From NCBI GenBank assembly GCA_017434455.1, contig JAFRFG010000014.1:175824-239823 (forward strand): a stretch of DNA of 64,000 bases, given 5' to 3'. Positions 17,775-26,947 of this stretch are shown here, one piece after another (the first letter of the stretch is position 1; every line of letters starts with the position of its first letter). The position numbers and the translations under genes were made by a program. This stretch comes from Thermoguttaceae bacterium. Its GTDB lineage: Bacteria > Planctomycetota > Planctomycetia > Pirellulales > Thermoguttaceae. Under the pieces are notes generated by a model. It had not been told where the DNA came from. It ran no database searches and saw nothing but the letters and a program-made list of their open reading frames with translations.

Positions 17775-17804
17775 AAAAAAACGGAGGGAATCCCTCCGTT
17801 TTTT
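17775..17804. terminator. Bidirectional intrinsic terminator
   Basis: An A-run, ACGGAGGG, loop AAT, CCCTCCGT and a T-run make a 13-bp symmetrical stem with A/T tails on both sides. It sits between the convergent sialidase copy 2 and the Gfo/Idh gene, so it can stop transcription from both directions. Confidence 0.9.
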
Positions 17805-17829
17805 CGGTATGCCCACGGGAACAGGCCCC

Positions 17830-19278
17830 TTAATCGGCCTTGACGGCCGTCGTTCCGCCGCCGCGAAGCGACAGATCCAGCGGCGGGTTCTCTTTCCACG
17901 TCCCCCCCGTGAAATCGGGGAACGGGATCGGCTGAGAACCGTGTGTCGCCGACCACAAGCTCAGCGGGGTGATCGCGCTCCAGGCGGCCGCGTCGTAGGC
18001 GGTGATATCCAGCGGCAGCCCGTTGCGCAGGCAATCGATCAGCCGATAATCGCAGATATAATCCATCCCCCCGTGGCCGCCGAACTTCAGCGCGTTTTCC
18101 TGCTGGGTCTTGATCAATTCCGGCGTGTATTGCTCCTCCAGTTCCCTCATCCGCTCTTCACCGACCGGTTCGTCGCCGAAATAAATGCGCCCGGGGAGCG
18201 GGTATTTCTGGACATAACCGTCCAGCCCGCTTAACTCGTGGATTCGGGAATAGGGCCGCAGCGAGGTTTGTCCCCACTGAACCTGAAGCCCCTTGCCGCC
18301 GACCGTTCGAACGAGGGAGATATTGAGATTGCTCGAGAAGGTCTTTCCGACAAACTGCTTGTGGTACTGTTTCCCCTCTTTAAGGACTTCCTCGAATTTC
18401 TTGCGCAGGACAAAATCGTCGGTCTCCATCGAGACAAGGTAGTCGGGACGGTCGCCGGCGTTGATCCGCATCGCCTTGCAGATCGGGCCGAAGCCGTGCG
18501 TCGGGTAGCGGTTCCCCTTCTCCAGGACGCTCATGATCGTCCGATAGGGTCCCGCTTTTTTCGAAAACGGCGGCATCGGCTCGTCGAAGACCCGCGAGAT
18601 CGGGCTGATATAGTGAATATACGCCCCCGCGCCGTAGACCAGTTCGCCGAAGACCCCCTGCAACGCCATATTCGTCGTCATCGCCTCGAAGAAGTCGTAG
18701 CAGCAGTTCTCCAGCAGCGCGCAGTGCCGCTTCGTCCGCTCCGACGTCTCGACCACCCTCCAGCAGTCGGCCAGCGTGAAGGCCAGGGGAACTTCCGTCG
18801 CCGCGTGCTTGCCCGCTTCCATCGCGCCGCAGGCCATCTCGGCGTGCCACCACTGCGGCGTGGTGACGATCACCAGGTCGAGGTCATCCCGGGCGACCAA
18901 GTCCCGCCACGAATCTTCCGAGGCGTAATACTCCGCCGGCGGCGGATAATTGATGCTGGCGAAATAGTCCCGCGCCTGTGTGATCGGGTATTCGTAACAG
19001 TCGCCGATCGCCCGGATTTCGACCCCCTCGATCTTCGACAGCCGCCGGATGGAGGCGAGCCCCCGATTCCCCATCCCGATATAGCCGACCCGAAGATTCT
19101 CAATCGGCGGCGCCGCGAAGCGGGCCAGATTAAATTGGCACTTGTGATCTTGGTTGATCAGGCGCGTCTGGTCCACGTCGTCGCGCAGACGCTCTTCGCT
19201 TCCGTAGACGGCCATTGTTTTCCAAAGAATCGGAAGGCCGGCCGCCGCCTTTAAAAAATCACGCCTTGCTTTTTCCAT
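17830..19278 (-). CDS. Gfo/Idh/MocA-family oxidoreductase with Tat signal, copy 1
   Basis: 482 aa. The N-terminus MEKARRDFLKAAAG is a twin-arginine signal, so the protein is probably folded with NAD(P) in the cytoplasm and exported. The Rossmann motif is GYIGMGNRG (about residue 67). The usual EKP motif of the family appears as EVP, followed by LAFTLADCW. The C-terminal half is the mixed alpha/beta dimerisation domain, with HGGMDYICDYRL near the end. Exported members of this family oxidise or rearrange sugars in Planctomycetota; the substrate is unknown. It lies downstream of a tandem paralogue. The TatA component is encoded in this window at 32652. Confidence 0.85.
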   Translation of the reverse strand: MEKARRDFLKAAAGLPILWKTMAVYGSEERLRDDVDQTRLINQDHKCQFNLARFAAPPIENLRVGYIGMGNRGLASIRRLSKIEGVEIRAIGDCYEYPITQARDYFASINYPPPAEYYASEDSWRDLVARDDLDLVIVTTPQWWHAEMACGAMEAGKHAATEVPLAFTLADCWRVVETSERTKRHCALLENCCYDFFEAMTTNMALQGVFGELVYGAGAYIHYISPISRVFDEPMPPFSKKAGPYRTIMSVLEKGNRYPTHGFGPICKAMRINAGDRPDYLVSMETDDFVLRKKFEEVLKEGKQYHKQFVGKTFSSNLNISLVRTVGGKGLQVQWGQTSLRPYSRIHELSGLDGYVQKYPLPGRIYFGDEPVGEERMRELEEQYTPELIKTQQENALKFGGHGGMDYICDYRLIDCLRNGLPLDITAYDAAAWSAITPLSLWSATHGSQPIPFPDFTGGTWKENPPLDLSLRGGGTTAVKAD

Positions 19279-19353
19279 GGTTTTCCAACCTTCTTTCGCT
19301 GATGGTGCCGCCGGGCAATTTCAAAGAACACAGAATGTTCGCGCCCCGATGTT

Positions 19354-20799
19354 TTAATCCGCCTTGACCTTTGTCGTTCCGCCGCCTCGCAGCGACAGAT
19401 CCAGCGGCGGGTTCTCTTTCCACGTTCCCCCGGTGAAATCGGGGAACGGGATCGGCTGCGAGCCGTGTGTCGCCGACCACAAGCTCAGCGGCGTTACTGC
19501 GCTCCAGGCGGCCGCGTCGTAGGCGGTGATATCCAGCGGCAGCCCGTTGCGCAGACAATCAACCAATCGATAATCGCAGATGAAATCCATCCCTCCGTGG
19601 CCGCCGAACCGGATCGCGTCTTCCTGAAGGGTCTTGATCAATTCCGGCGTGTATTGCTCCTCCAGTTCCCTCATCCGATCTTCACCGACCGGCTCGTCGC
19701 CAAAGTAAATGCGTCCCGGAAGGGGGTATTTCTGCACGTAGCCGTCCAGCCCGCTTAACTCGTGCATTCGGGAGTAGGGCCGCCGCGATGTTTGCCCCCA
19801 TTGAATCTGAAGCCCCTTGCCGCCGACCGTTCGAACAAGGGAAATATTGAGATTGCTCGAGAAGGTCCTTCCGGCAAACTGCTTGTGGTACTCGTTCCCC
19901 TGTTTGAGGATTTCCTCGAATCCCTTTTTCAGGACAAAATCATCGGTCTCCATCGAGACCAGATAGTCGGGGCGGTCCCCGGCGTTGATCCGCATCGCCT
20001 TGCAGACCGGGCCGAAACCGTGCGTCGGATAGCGGTTTCCCTTTTCCATGTGACTTAAAGCCAGCCGATAGGGGCCCACTTTTTTCGAAAACGGCGGCAT
20101 CGGCTCCTCAAAGATGACCGACAGCGGGAAATAGTGCAGATACGCCCCCGCGCCGTAGACCATTTCGCCGAAGACCCCCTGAAGCGCCATATTAACGGTC
20201 AGCGCCTCGAAAAAGTCGTAGCAGCAGTTCTCCAGCATCGCGCAGTGACGCTGGGTGCGCTCGGCCGTCTCGACCACCCGCCAGCAGTCGGCCAGCGTGT
20301 AGGCCAGCGGCACTTCCGTCGCCGCGTGTTTGCCCGCTTCCATCGCGCCGCAGGCCATCTCGGCGTGCCACCACTGCGGCGTGGTGACGATCACCAAATC
20401 GAGATCGTCCCGGGCGACTAAATCCTGCCAGGTATCTTCCGAGGCGTAATACTCCGCCGGCGGCCGGCAGCCGATGCCGGCCAGATAATCTCTCGCCCGC
20501 GCGATCGGGTATTCGTAGCAGTCGGCGATCGCCCGGATTTCGACCCCCTCCATCTTCGCCAGGCGCTGCATCGAGGCGAAACCGCGATTCCCCATGCCGA
20601 TGTAGCCGACACGAAGATTCTCCATCGCCGGCGCCGCGTATCGAGCCAGGTTAAACCGGCACTTGTGGTCTTGGTTGATCAGGCGCGTCTCCTCGACGTC
20701 GTCGCGCAGGGATCCTTCGTCGCCGTAGACGGCCATCGTTTTCCAAAGAATCGGAAGAGCGGCCGCGGCCTTTAAAAAATCACGCCTTGCTTTTTCCAT
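19354..20799 (-). CDS. Gfo/Idh/MocA-family oxidoreductase with Tat signal, copy 2
   Basis: 481 aa, very similar to its downstream neighbour and with the same Tat signal MEKARRDFLKAAAA. The Rossmann motif is GYIGMGNRG and the EVP motif is retained. Differences concentrate in the segment after YGAGAYLHY, where copy 1 has SPISRVFDEP and this copy FPLSVIFEEP, a region usually near the active site. The two genes share a leader block (GAAAGAAGGTTGG before each ATG), so the duplication included the ribosome binding region. It is the first gene behind the promoter at 20877-20905. Confidence 0.85.
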   Translation of the reverse strand: MEKARRDFLKAAAALPILWKTMAVYGDEGSLRDDVEETRLINQDHKCRFNLARYAAPAMENLRVGYIGMGNRGFASMQRLAKMEGVEIRAIADCYEYPIARARDYLAGIGCRPPAEYYASEDTWQDLVARDDLDLVIVTTPQWWHAEMACGAMEAGKHAATEVPLAYTLADCWRVVETAERTQRHCAMLENCCYDFFEALTVNMALQGVFGEMVYGAGAYLHYFPLSVIFEEPMPPFSKKVGPYRLALSHMEKGNRYPTHGFGPVCKAMRINAGDRPDYLVSMETDDFVLKKGFEEILKQGNEYHKQFAGRTFSSNLNISLVRTVGGKGLQIQWGQTSRRPYSRMHELSGLDGYVQKYPLPGRIYFGDEPVGEDRMRELEEQYTPELIKTLQEDAIRFGGHGGMDFICDYRLVDCLRNGLPLDITAYDAAAWSAVTPLSLWSATHGSQPIPFPDFTGGTWKENPPLDLSLRGGGTTKVKAD

Positions 20800-20876
20800 T
20801 TTTTCCCAACCTTCTTTCGCTGAGACGGCCTGTCGGCCCCCTTGCCCGAGCGGGAAGCCCCGGCCCCCACGTCCGC

Positions 20877-20905
20877 ATTATACACAACCGCGGAGGGGGG
20901 GTACA
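20877..20905 (-). promoter_or_regulatory. Candidate promoter for the Gfo/Idh pair
   Basis: A perfect -10 box TATAAT (20882-20877, minus strand) lies 78 bases before the start at 20799. At 17 bases upstream is TGTACC, a weak -35 match (3 of 6). Confidence 0.42.
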
Positions 20906-20933
20906 CAGGCCGAGGCCCGCCGGGAAGGATCGA

Positions 20934-22919
20934 TTACTCCTCGGTCAGGACCGCGTTCCATCCCCCTTCTCGGGCCATGTCGATCGTCACGGTCTGGCCG
21001 GCTCGAAACACCTCACGGGAAACCGCGAGCGCTTCGGCGTTTTCGTCCGAATCCGGCGCGTCGGTATACAGGTCCGCGTTCCAGGCCGTCCCCTCAGGGA
21101 GGAAATCGAGCGTCACATCGACCGAGCGCCGCGGCCCGGCGTTCATCGCCGAGAGATACCACATCCGGCCGCTGCGCCGCGCCATCACGATATAATCGCC
21201 GATTTCACCGGCCAGCGCGATAGTTTCATCCCAGCAGGCGGGAAGGTTCTTGAGCATCTGGGTCCCCGCTGCGTCGAGGTAATGTTCCGGCGTGTCACAC
21301 AGCGTCATGAGCGGGGAATCGTAAATCACGCACTGCGCCAGGGCCAGGGCGCGCGTCCCCATCTGACAGGCATCGTTTGCCGCACCATTTTGCGCTTTGA
21401 ACGTCTCGCGGTGGCGATTGAGGAATCCGCCCGGCGTGAAGTCCCCGGGACCGAGCAGATACCGGGTATAGGGGAGGGTCAGCGAATGGACCGGTGTCAC
21501 CTGATCGCTCCATTTGTTGTACTCGTTTCCGAGAATGCCTTCCTGCGTGATAAAGTTCGGCCATGTCCGGTTCACGCCGCTCGGCGGATAGATGCCGTGA
21601 AAGTTGATCATCAGGTGATACTTGGCCGCCAGCCGCAGCGTCTTCGTGACCCACTCGACCATTTCCTGATCCTCCCGATCGAGAAAGTCGATTTTCAGTC
21701 CGGCCACGCCCTTGTCATGGTAGAACCGGAAGGCGCGCTCCTCGCCGCACGCCCTTAAATCGGCGCGGTACAGCCAGAGGAAAACCCCGACGCCCTTCTC
21801 CTTCGCGTAACGAAGCGCCTCGTCAATATCAAAGTCCTCGCGGCCGGAAAGAATATCGACCCGGCCGTCTTTCGGAAGATCGAGCAGTTCCCCCTCAAAC
21901 ATCACCTTTTCCCGTTTGACCCCTCGGGAGCCGTACCACGGGGCGTCGAGCGTCGTGTACGGCCATCCCATCCGGGCCGCCAGATCGACCTTCTCCTTAA
22001 AGTGTTCGATCGTCAGGTCACTGTTGCTGTGCGCCCACCAATCCCAGCTCGACGCGCCGGGCCGGATCCAATCGTCCTCGGCGATCGCGCAGGGGGGATT
22101 GAGATTGAGAATCACCCCGGAATTATTGACCAGATCGACCGCCGTTTTCCCCAGCAGGACCACCCGCCACGGCGTTTGAAGCGGCCAATTTCCCGCCGCC
22201 AGGTGACGGCCGTCTTTTCGCGGGGTGAATCCGACCGAAACGGCGTTTTCTCCCGGAACCGAACGCAAATGCGCCTTCGGCCAATCGGTGACGCCGGCTT
22301 CGGCCAGCGCCGCGCAGCCGAAACCTCCGGTCACGACCAGCGGAAAGGTGTATATTCCCTCCGCCGACAGTTCGCCGAGGCGCGTCTTCTCGTACCTGGC
22401 CTCGCTGGAAGTGTCCAGCTTCTTCACGTTTGCCGCCCAGCAGGTCAGATCCGAATCGAACCGGCAGCGGGTCTTTTCTTCGGTCAGAACCCAGTTCTCC
22501 CCTTCCACCGCGATGACGTATCGGAAAGCGAAACCGTCGTCATAGGCGCGCAGAACCACCGCGATCTGGCGATTCGGGGCCGTCGTTTCTTTGCAATAGA
22601 CAGTCACCTCCGCCGCGCGGTCCCGAACGTCGCGGCTGCGCCCGAACCGATTTTCCCAACGGCTGTTGATCTGACGCGTCTCGGTCCTCAAAAGCGCCAG
22701 CGGGCCGTACGCCCCGTCCTCAAACGTCAGTCCCAGCGGCGAATCGATGAGAACCGCCCGGCCGCAGAAGTTCAGATCGAGCGAAATCTCCCCGTCGACC
22801 GTGACCACCCCTTCAACGAGTTTTTGCGGGGAATCGATCGTCACCTGCGCCCCCCGAGCGGACAGGGCAATAACCATCGCGCACAAAAAAGCCGCGAACA
22901 TTCCGAATCGGTATTTCAT
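20934..22919 (-). CDS. Glycoside hydrolase family 97, retaining type
   Basis: 661 aa. The ATG at 22919 is chosen over one 33 bases upstream because AGGGAG lies 9 bases before it and the signal peptide (MKYRFGMFAAFLCAMVIALS) then begins at residue 1. The N-terminal beta-supersandwich, the central (beta/alpha)8 barrel and a C-terminal beta domain follow the GH97 plan. GLKIDFLDR puts Asp411 in the position of the nucleophile of retaining GH97 enzymes, and TQEG puts Glu460 in the acid/base position, which favours alpha-galactosidase-like over SusB-like inverting activity (inference). Calcium-site residues were not verified. It lies in the same direction as the Gfo/Idh pair and upstream of their promoter. 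Confidence 0.88.
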   Translation of the reverse strand: MKYRFGMFAAFLCAMVIALSARGAQVTIDSPQKLVEGVVTVDGEISLDLNFCGRAVLIDSPLGLTFEDGAYGPLALLRTETRQINSRWENRFGRSRDVRDRAAEVTVYCKETTAPNRQIAVVLRAYDDGFAFRYVIAVEGENWVLTEEKTRCRFDSDLTCWAANVKKLDTSSEARYEKTRLGELSAEGIYTFPLVVTGGFGCAALAEAGVTDWPKAHLRSVPGENAVSVGFTPRKDGRHLAAGNWPLQTPWRVVLLGKTAVDLVNNSGVILNLNPPCAIAEDDWIRPGASSWDWWAHSNSDLTIEHFKEKVDLAARMGWPYTTLDAPWYGSRGVKREKVMFEGELLDLPKDGRVDILSGREDFDIDEALRYAKEKGVGVFLWLYRADLRACGEERAFRFYHDKGVAGLKIDFLDREDQEMVEWVTKTLRLAAKYHLMINFHGIYPPSGVNRTWPNFITQEGILGNEYNKWSDQVTPVHSLTLPYTRYLLGPGDFTPGGFLNRHRETFKAQNGAANDACQMGTRALALAQCVIYDSPLMTLCDTPEHYLDAAGTQMLKNLPACWDETIALAGEIGDYIVMARRSGRMWYLSAMNAGPRRSVDVTLDFLPEGTAWNADLYTDAPDSDENAEALAVSREVFRAGQTVTIDMAREGGWNAVLTEE

Positions 22920-22953
22920 CGAGATATTCTCCCTGTGAATACTTTTATCCATC

Positions 22954-22989
22954 GATAAAAAAACCGCGCGCTTTCGCGGCGCGCGGTTT
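22954..22989 (-). terminator. Intrinsic terminator of the etf-acd operon
   Basis: On the minus strand a 10-bp stem (AAACCGCGCG / CGCGCGGTTT) with a 9-base loop is followed by a run of T. It starts 22 bases past the stop codon of the acyl-CoA dehydrogenase gene. Confidence 0.9.
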
Positions 22990-23010
22990 ACGCAAAGCCC
23001 CAGCGCTTTT

Positions 23011-24741
23011 TCAGCACCCGGCGAAATCGAGGTAGTCGTCGATCGCCTGGCTGTTCCCCGACATCGCCTTCTCGCAGTTCATGCGGACCAGCGGCATCCG
23101 GGTGGCGATCCAGTAACTGGCAACCTTCTTCTTGTAGTCGTTCTTGGCGGCCTGGCCGAGGAAGTAATGGCCGATCAAAATGACGACGCCGCTTTCGACC
23201 AGCTTGCGGGCGGAAAGATCGAGATAATCGCTCCCCATTCCCTTGACCTGGGCAATCGCCTCATCGAGCAGCGCGCGGGCGGCGATCAGCTTCGCCTTGA
23301 GTTCCTCCAGCTCGGCGGCCTCGTAGACAGTCGTCTCGAAACCGTCGAGGTAGCTCCCGAACGCGCCGCTGGTCAGACCGCGAATCGCGGCGACGACCTG
23401 CAGCTGGCTGGTCCCCTCGTAGATCGTGGTGATCCTCGCGTCACGCGCGTAGCGCTCGGCCGGGTAGTCTTTCATGTAGCCGCTGCCGCCCATCACCTGG
23501 ATGGCGTCGTTCGCCACGCGGATCGACATCTCGCTGCAGTAGAACTTGCTCATCGGGGTGAGCATCGAGTTGAGCTTCTTGAGCTGGCGCGAGGTCTTTT
23601 TCATCTCTTTCGCCTCGGCAGGGTCGAGCGTATCGGCGGCGCGCTCCAGCAGGCGATTGGTGTTGTTCTCGATATCACACACGCGCGCGGTCTCGTAGGC
23701 CAGGGCGCGCCCCGCCTCGATCTGAATACGCATGTCGGAGATCATCTCGGCGACCGGGGCGAGCTTTTCGATCGGCGCGCCGAACTGCTCGCGCGAGGCG
23801 GCGTATTCGCGGGCCAGCCGCGAGGCGGCCTCGGCGACCCCGAGCGACTGGGCGGCGATCCCCAGACGCGCGCCGTTCATCAGCGCCATCACGTAGGTGA
23901 TCAGGCCGCGCTGCCGCTCGCCGATGAGCTTGCACGGGGTATTGGTGAAGGTCATCTCGCAGGTCGGCGACCCGTGGATCCCGAGTTTGCTCTCGAGGTG
24001 GCGAATCTTCACGGTATCGTCGCGCTCGGCGATGAACAAGCTCAGCCCGCGGCCGTCGGCGATCTCGTGTTCGCTGCGGGCCAAAACAAGAAGGATCTCG
24101 CCGCAGCCGTTGGTGATGAACCGCTTCACACCGTTGAGCACCCACGAGCCGTCTTCCTTCTGATCGGCGCGCAGACGGACCGACTGAAGGTCGCTCCCCG
24201 CCTCCGGCTCGGTGAGCACCATCGCGCCGGTCACCTCGCCGGTGGCGAAGCGCGGGAGGGTGGCGTCCTTGATTTCGTCGGAGGCGAAGGCGTAGATCGT
24301 GTCGGCGATCCCCTGCAGACCGAACATATTCATAAACGAGCAGTCGGCGCGCGAGACAATCTCGGTCGCCATCGTGTAGATCAGCACCGGGCAGTTCAGA
24401 CCGCCGTACTTGCGCGGCAGGGTGAACCCCATCAGATCGGCCTGAGCCAGGCGGTCGAGGTTCATCTGCACCAGCGGGTGGTACGTCACGGTCTGGTTTT
24501 CGTTGAGGGTATTCCCCTCGGCGTCGACCGTCTCGGCGTTCGGGAAGAGGGTCTCGGCCGCGATTTCGCCGGTCAGTTCCAGAACGCGGCGATAGTTGTC
24601 GATCACGTCGTCGAGCCCGCGCGGCAGGTAGTCGGCCTCGCCGTTCGGTGTCTGTCGCTCTTGAAGAGCCGCGAGCTCTTTGAGGTCAAAGTACTCAAAG
24701 AGGAACTGAATATCACGGTTATCCTGGAAAAAATTATTCAT
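23011..24741 (-). CDS. Acyl-CoA dehydrogenase family protein
   Basis: 576 aa FAD flavoprotein that oxidises an acyl-CoA to the enoyl-CoA and passes electrons to ETF. The family order is clear: N-terminal helical domain; middle beta domain with MVLTEPEAGSDLQSVRL (FAD/substrate signature); C-terminal helices with QFGAPIEKLAPVAEMISDM and the MGGSGYMKDYPAERYARDARITTIYEGTS block, which resembles the family's second signature. The catalytic Glu is probably the one in IYEGTS. At 576 aa it is longer than the usual 380-aa enzymes because of an extra C-terminal helical region, as in AcdA-like enzymes that associate with ETF. It is the third gene of etfB-etfA-acd. Confidence 0.9.
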   Translation of the reverse strand: MNNFFQDNRDIQFLFEYFDLKELAALQERQTPNGEADYLPRGLDDVIDNYRRVLELTGEIAAETLFPNAETVDAEGNTLNENQTVTYHPLVQMNLDRLAQADLMGFTLPRKYGGLNCPVLIYTMATEIVSRADCSFMNMFGLQGIADTIYAFASDEIKDATLPRFATGEVTGAMVLTEPEAGSDLQSVRLRADQKEDGSWVLNGVKRFITNGCGEILLVLARSEHEIADGRGLSLFIAERDDTVKIRHLESKLGIHGSPTCEMTFTNTPCKLIGERQRGLITYVMALMNGARLGIAAQSLGVAEAASRLAREYAASREQFGAPIEKLAPVAEMISDMRIQIEAGRALAYETARVCDIENNTNRLLERAADTLDPAEAKEMKKTSRQLKKLNSMLTPMSKFYCSEMSIRVANDAIQVMGGSGYMKDYPAERYARDARITTIYEGTSQLQVVAAIRGLTSGAFGSYLDGFETTVYEAAELEELKAKLIAARALLDEAIAQVKGMGSDYLDLSARKLVESGVVILIGHYFLGQAAKNDYKKKVASYWIATRMPLVRMNCEKAMSGNSQAIDDYLDFAGC

Positions 24742-24788
24742 CGTTCGATACTTTCTCTCGTTCGACTCGGTTCGATTGTTTTACCTTT

Positions 24789-25844
24789 TTACTCCGCGCC
24801 GCGGGCGGCGACCGCCTTGATGATCATCGGGATGACCTCGTTCAGATCGCCGACGATCCCGTAGTGAGCGACCGAAAAGATCGGGGCGTCCGGGTCGGTA
24901 TTGATCGCGATGATCTTCGCCGAATCTTCCATCCCCGCGCGATGCTGCACCGCGCCGCTGATGCCGCAGGCGATATACAGCGCCGGACGAACGGTGGTTC
25001 CGGTCTGACCGATCTGATGCTCGTGGCCGATGAACCCTCCGTCGACCGCCGCGCGGCTGGCGCCGACCGCACCGCCGAGCGCCTCGGCGAGCTTATAGAT
25101 GAGCTGGAAATTCTCTTTGCTCCCGACCCCGGCGCCGCCGGCGACGATGATGCGGGCCCCCTTCAGGTTGAGGGTTTTCTTTTGAATCTCGCGCTTGATC
25201 ACCTCGACGGCGAACGCGGTGTCGGCCAGCGCCGCCTCTTCGCGCACCACCTCGCCGGATCGGGCCGGATCGGGGTCGACCAGCGGGAGGACCCCCTCGC
25301 GGACGGTCGCCATCTGCGGCCATCCTTCGGGGTTGACGATCGTGGCGATGATATTGCCGCCGAACGCCGGACGGATCTGAAGCAGGAGGTTCTTATGAAC
25401 CTCTTTGGTCTTCGCGTCGGGGACGTCGTCGATCTTCAGGTCGGTGCAGTCGGCCGTCAGGCCCGAGAGGGTCGCCGAGGCGATGCGCGGGGCGACGTCG
25501 CGTCCCAGCGGCGTGGCGCCGTACAGCACGATCTGCGGCGCGTACTTTTGAATCAGCCCGGTCACCATCTGCGCGTAGGGAGCGCTGGTGAAATAGCGCA
25601 GCCGCTGATCCTCGACGACATAGACCTTATCGACGCCGTAGGGGTAAAGTTTCGCGGCGAGCTTTTCGACATCGTCGCCCAAAAGGACGGCGCCGACTTT
25701 GACGCCGAGCCGATCGGCGAGCGCCCGGGCACGGCCGCACAGCTCGAAGACGACATCGTGGAGGGCGCCTTCTTCCTGCTCGGCAAAGATCCAGACTTCG
25801 CCTTCGAGATTCTTCCGCTGAGGTTGGTTCGTTTGATCTGCCAT
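24789..25844 (-). CDS. etfA: Electron transfer flavoprotein, alpha subunit
   Basis: 351 aa. It forms the FAD-binding heterodimer with EtfB that accepts electrons from the adjacent acyl-CoA dehydrogenase. The N-terminal domain (VWIFAEQEEG...) is the nucleotide-fold part. The C-terminal FAD domain carries the family signature around LYIACGISGAVQHRAGM and INTDPDAPIF. It is slightly longer than the typical 310-340 aa. It lies 57 bp after etfB and 47 bp before acd, so cotranscription is likely. Confidence 0.93.
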   Translation of the reverse strand: MADQTNQPQRKNLEGEVWIFAEQEEGALHDVVFELCGRARALADRLGVKVGAVLLGDDVEKLAAKLYPYGVDKVYVVEDQRLRYFTSAPYAQMVTGLIQKYAPQIVLYGATPLGRDVAPRIASATLSGLTADCTDLKIDDVPDAKTKEVHKNLLLQIRPAFGGNIIATIVNPEGWPQMATVREGVLPLVDPDPARSGEVVREEAALADTAFAVEVIKREIQKKTLNLKGARIIVAGGAGVGSKENFQLIYKLAEALGGAVGASRAAVDGGFIGHEHQIGQTGTTVRPALYIACGISGAVQHRAGMEDSAKIIAINTDPDAPIFSVAHYGIVGDLNEVIPMIIKAVAARGAE

Positions 25845-25901
25845 ATTGATACTTCTGTTCGGAGAATGGGAATTTTATTTATTTCGTACTGTTGCGCGCC
25901 T

Positions 25902-26765
25902 TTAGCCAAGGGTCCGGTCGTCGATCAGCTCGCGCACCATCGCGCGGATACCCTCGGCGGTCGGCTCGATCGAGACGGAGCCCTCTTTGGTGAGGATGAT
26001 CGACTGAATCTTATGGACCTTGGTCGGCGAACCGGCGAACCCGCAGCGCTGAAGATCGGCGCCGATATCGTCGAGCGACCAGGTTTCCAGCAGATCTCCC
26101 TTCTCTTTGGCCTCGGCCAGCTGCGGCGAGTCGGCGGGGAATTCCAGCGCGGTCCGCTTGAACTTATAGCGCATCATCCGCTTGGCGCGGCGCGGACGGG
26201 GGTTGTTCGCCGTATCGATCACGGTGACCAGGGCGGGAAGCCTCACGCGGACGACTTCCCAGCCGTTGCCGACATTGCGCTTTAACACGGCGGTGCCGTC
26301 CTTCACCTCGAGGATTTCTTCCAGATAAGTGACCTGAGGAAGGCCGAGTTTCTCGGCGCACTGAGGACCGACCTGGGCGGTGTCCCCGTCGATCGCCTGA
26401 CGTCCGCAGAAGACAAAATCATAACCGCCGACGGTCTTCACAGCCTGGGCGAGAATGTAACTGGTCGCCAGGGTATCACTTCCGGCGGCCCGCCGATCAC
26501 TGACGAGAATCGCGCGGTCGGCGCCGCGGTACAGGCAGTCGCGCAGCACATCGCCGGCCTTGGGGGGCCCCATCGAGATGACCGTCACGGTCCCGCCGAA
26601 ACGGTCTTTGATCTCCAGGGCCGCCTCGAGGGCATGAAGATCTTCGGGGTTAAAAATCGCCGGCAAAGCGGCTCGATTGACGGTTCCGTCCTCTTTCATC
26701 GCGTCGCCCGTCACGTTGGCCGTGTCGGGAACCTGCTTGACCAAAACAATCGAATGATAACTCAC
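25902..26765 (-). CDS. etfB: Electron transfer flavoprotein, beta subunit
   Basis: 287 aa. The small ETF subunit binds AMP and shapes the docking site for dehydrogenases. Recognised by VLVKQVPDTANV at the N-terminus, NPEDLHALEAALEIKD, and the FCGRQAIDGDTAQVGPQ block typical of EtfB/FixA. Length is slightly above the usual 250-260 aa, with a C-terminal tail that could be the ETF recognition arm. It is the first gene of the operon; a TTGACA at 26872-26867 lies 102 bases upstream. Confidence 0.93.
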   Translation of the reverse strand: MSYHSIVLVKQVPDTANVTGDAMKEDGTVNRAALPAIFNPEDLHALEAALEIKDRFGGTVTVISMGPPKAGDVLRDCLYRGADRAILVSDRRAAGSDTLATSYILAQAVKTVGGYDFVFCGRQAIDGDTAQVGPQCAEKLGLPQVTYLEEILEVKDGTAVLKRNVGNGWEVVRVRLPALVTVIDTANNPRPRRAKRMMRYKFKRTALEFPADSPQLAEAKEKGDLLETWSLDDIGADLQRCGFAGSPTKVHKIQSIILTKEGSVSIEPTAEGIRAMVRELIDDRTLG

Positions 26766-26843
26766 GCGACCATCCTTAATGCTTATCGTTATCGTTTTCG
26801 TAATAGCGGCGCCTTAAACAACGCACTTTACCTAATTAGAAAA

Positions 26844-26872
26844 GTAGTAGCAGGTTTTCTAGATTATGTCAA
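26844..26872 (-). promoter_or_regulatory. Candidate promoter for etfB-etfA-acd
   Basis: A perfect -35 TTGACA (26872-26867, minus strand) with TACTAC 17 bases downstream. The -10 match is weak, so the exact start is uncertain. Confidence 0.35.
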
Positions 26873-26884
26873 GCGAAATCTTTA

Positions 26885-26908
26885 CGGGGGTGGCCGCGTA
26901 CCCCCCCG
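26885..26908 (-). terminator. GC hairpin after accD, possible terminator
   Basis: A C/G-rich inverted repeat (GGGGG-type arms) lies 40 bases past the accD stop. It lacks a clear T-run, so it may be a weak or Rho-assisted stop. The 13 bases around the accD stop (TAAGTAACCGCCG, minus strand) are repeated just before it. Confidence 0.3.
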
Positions 26909-26947
26909 GCGGTTACTTACCCGCGGCAAATCACCTTTTCGCGGCGG

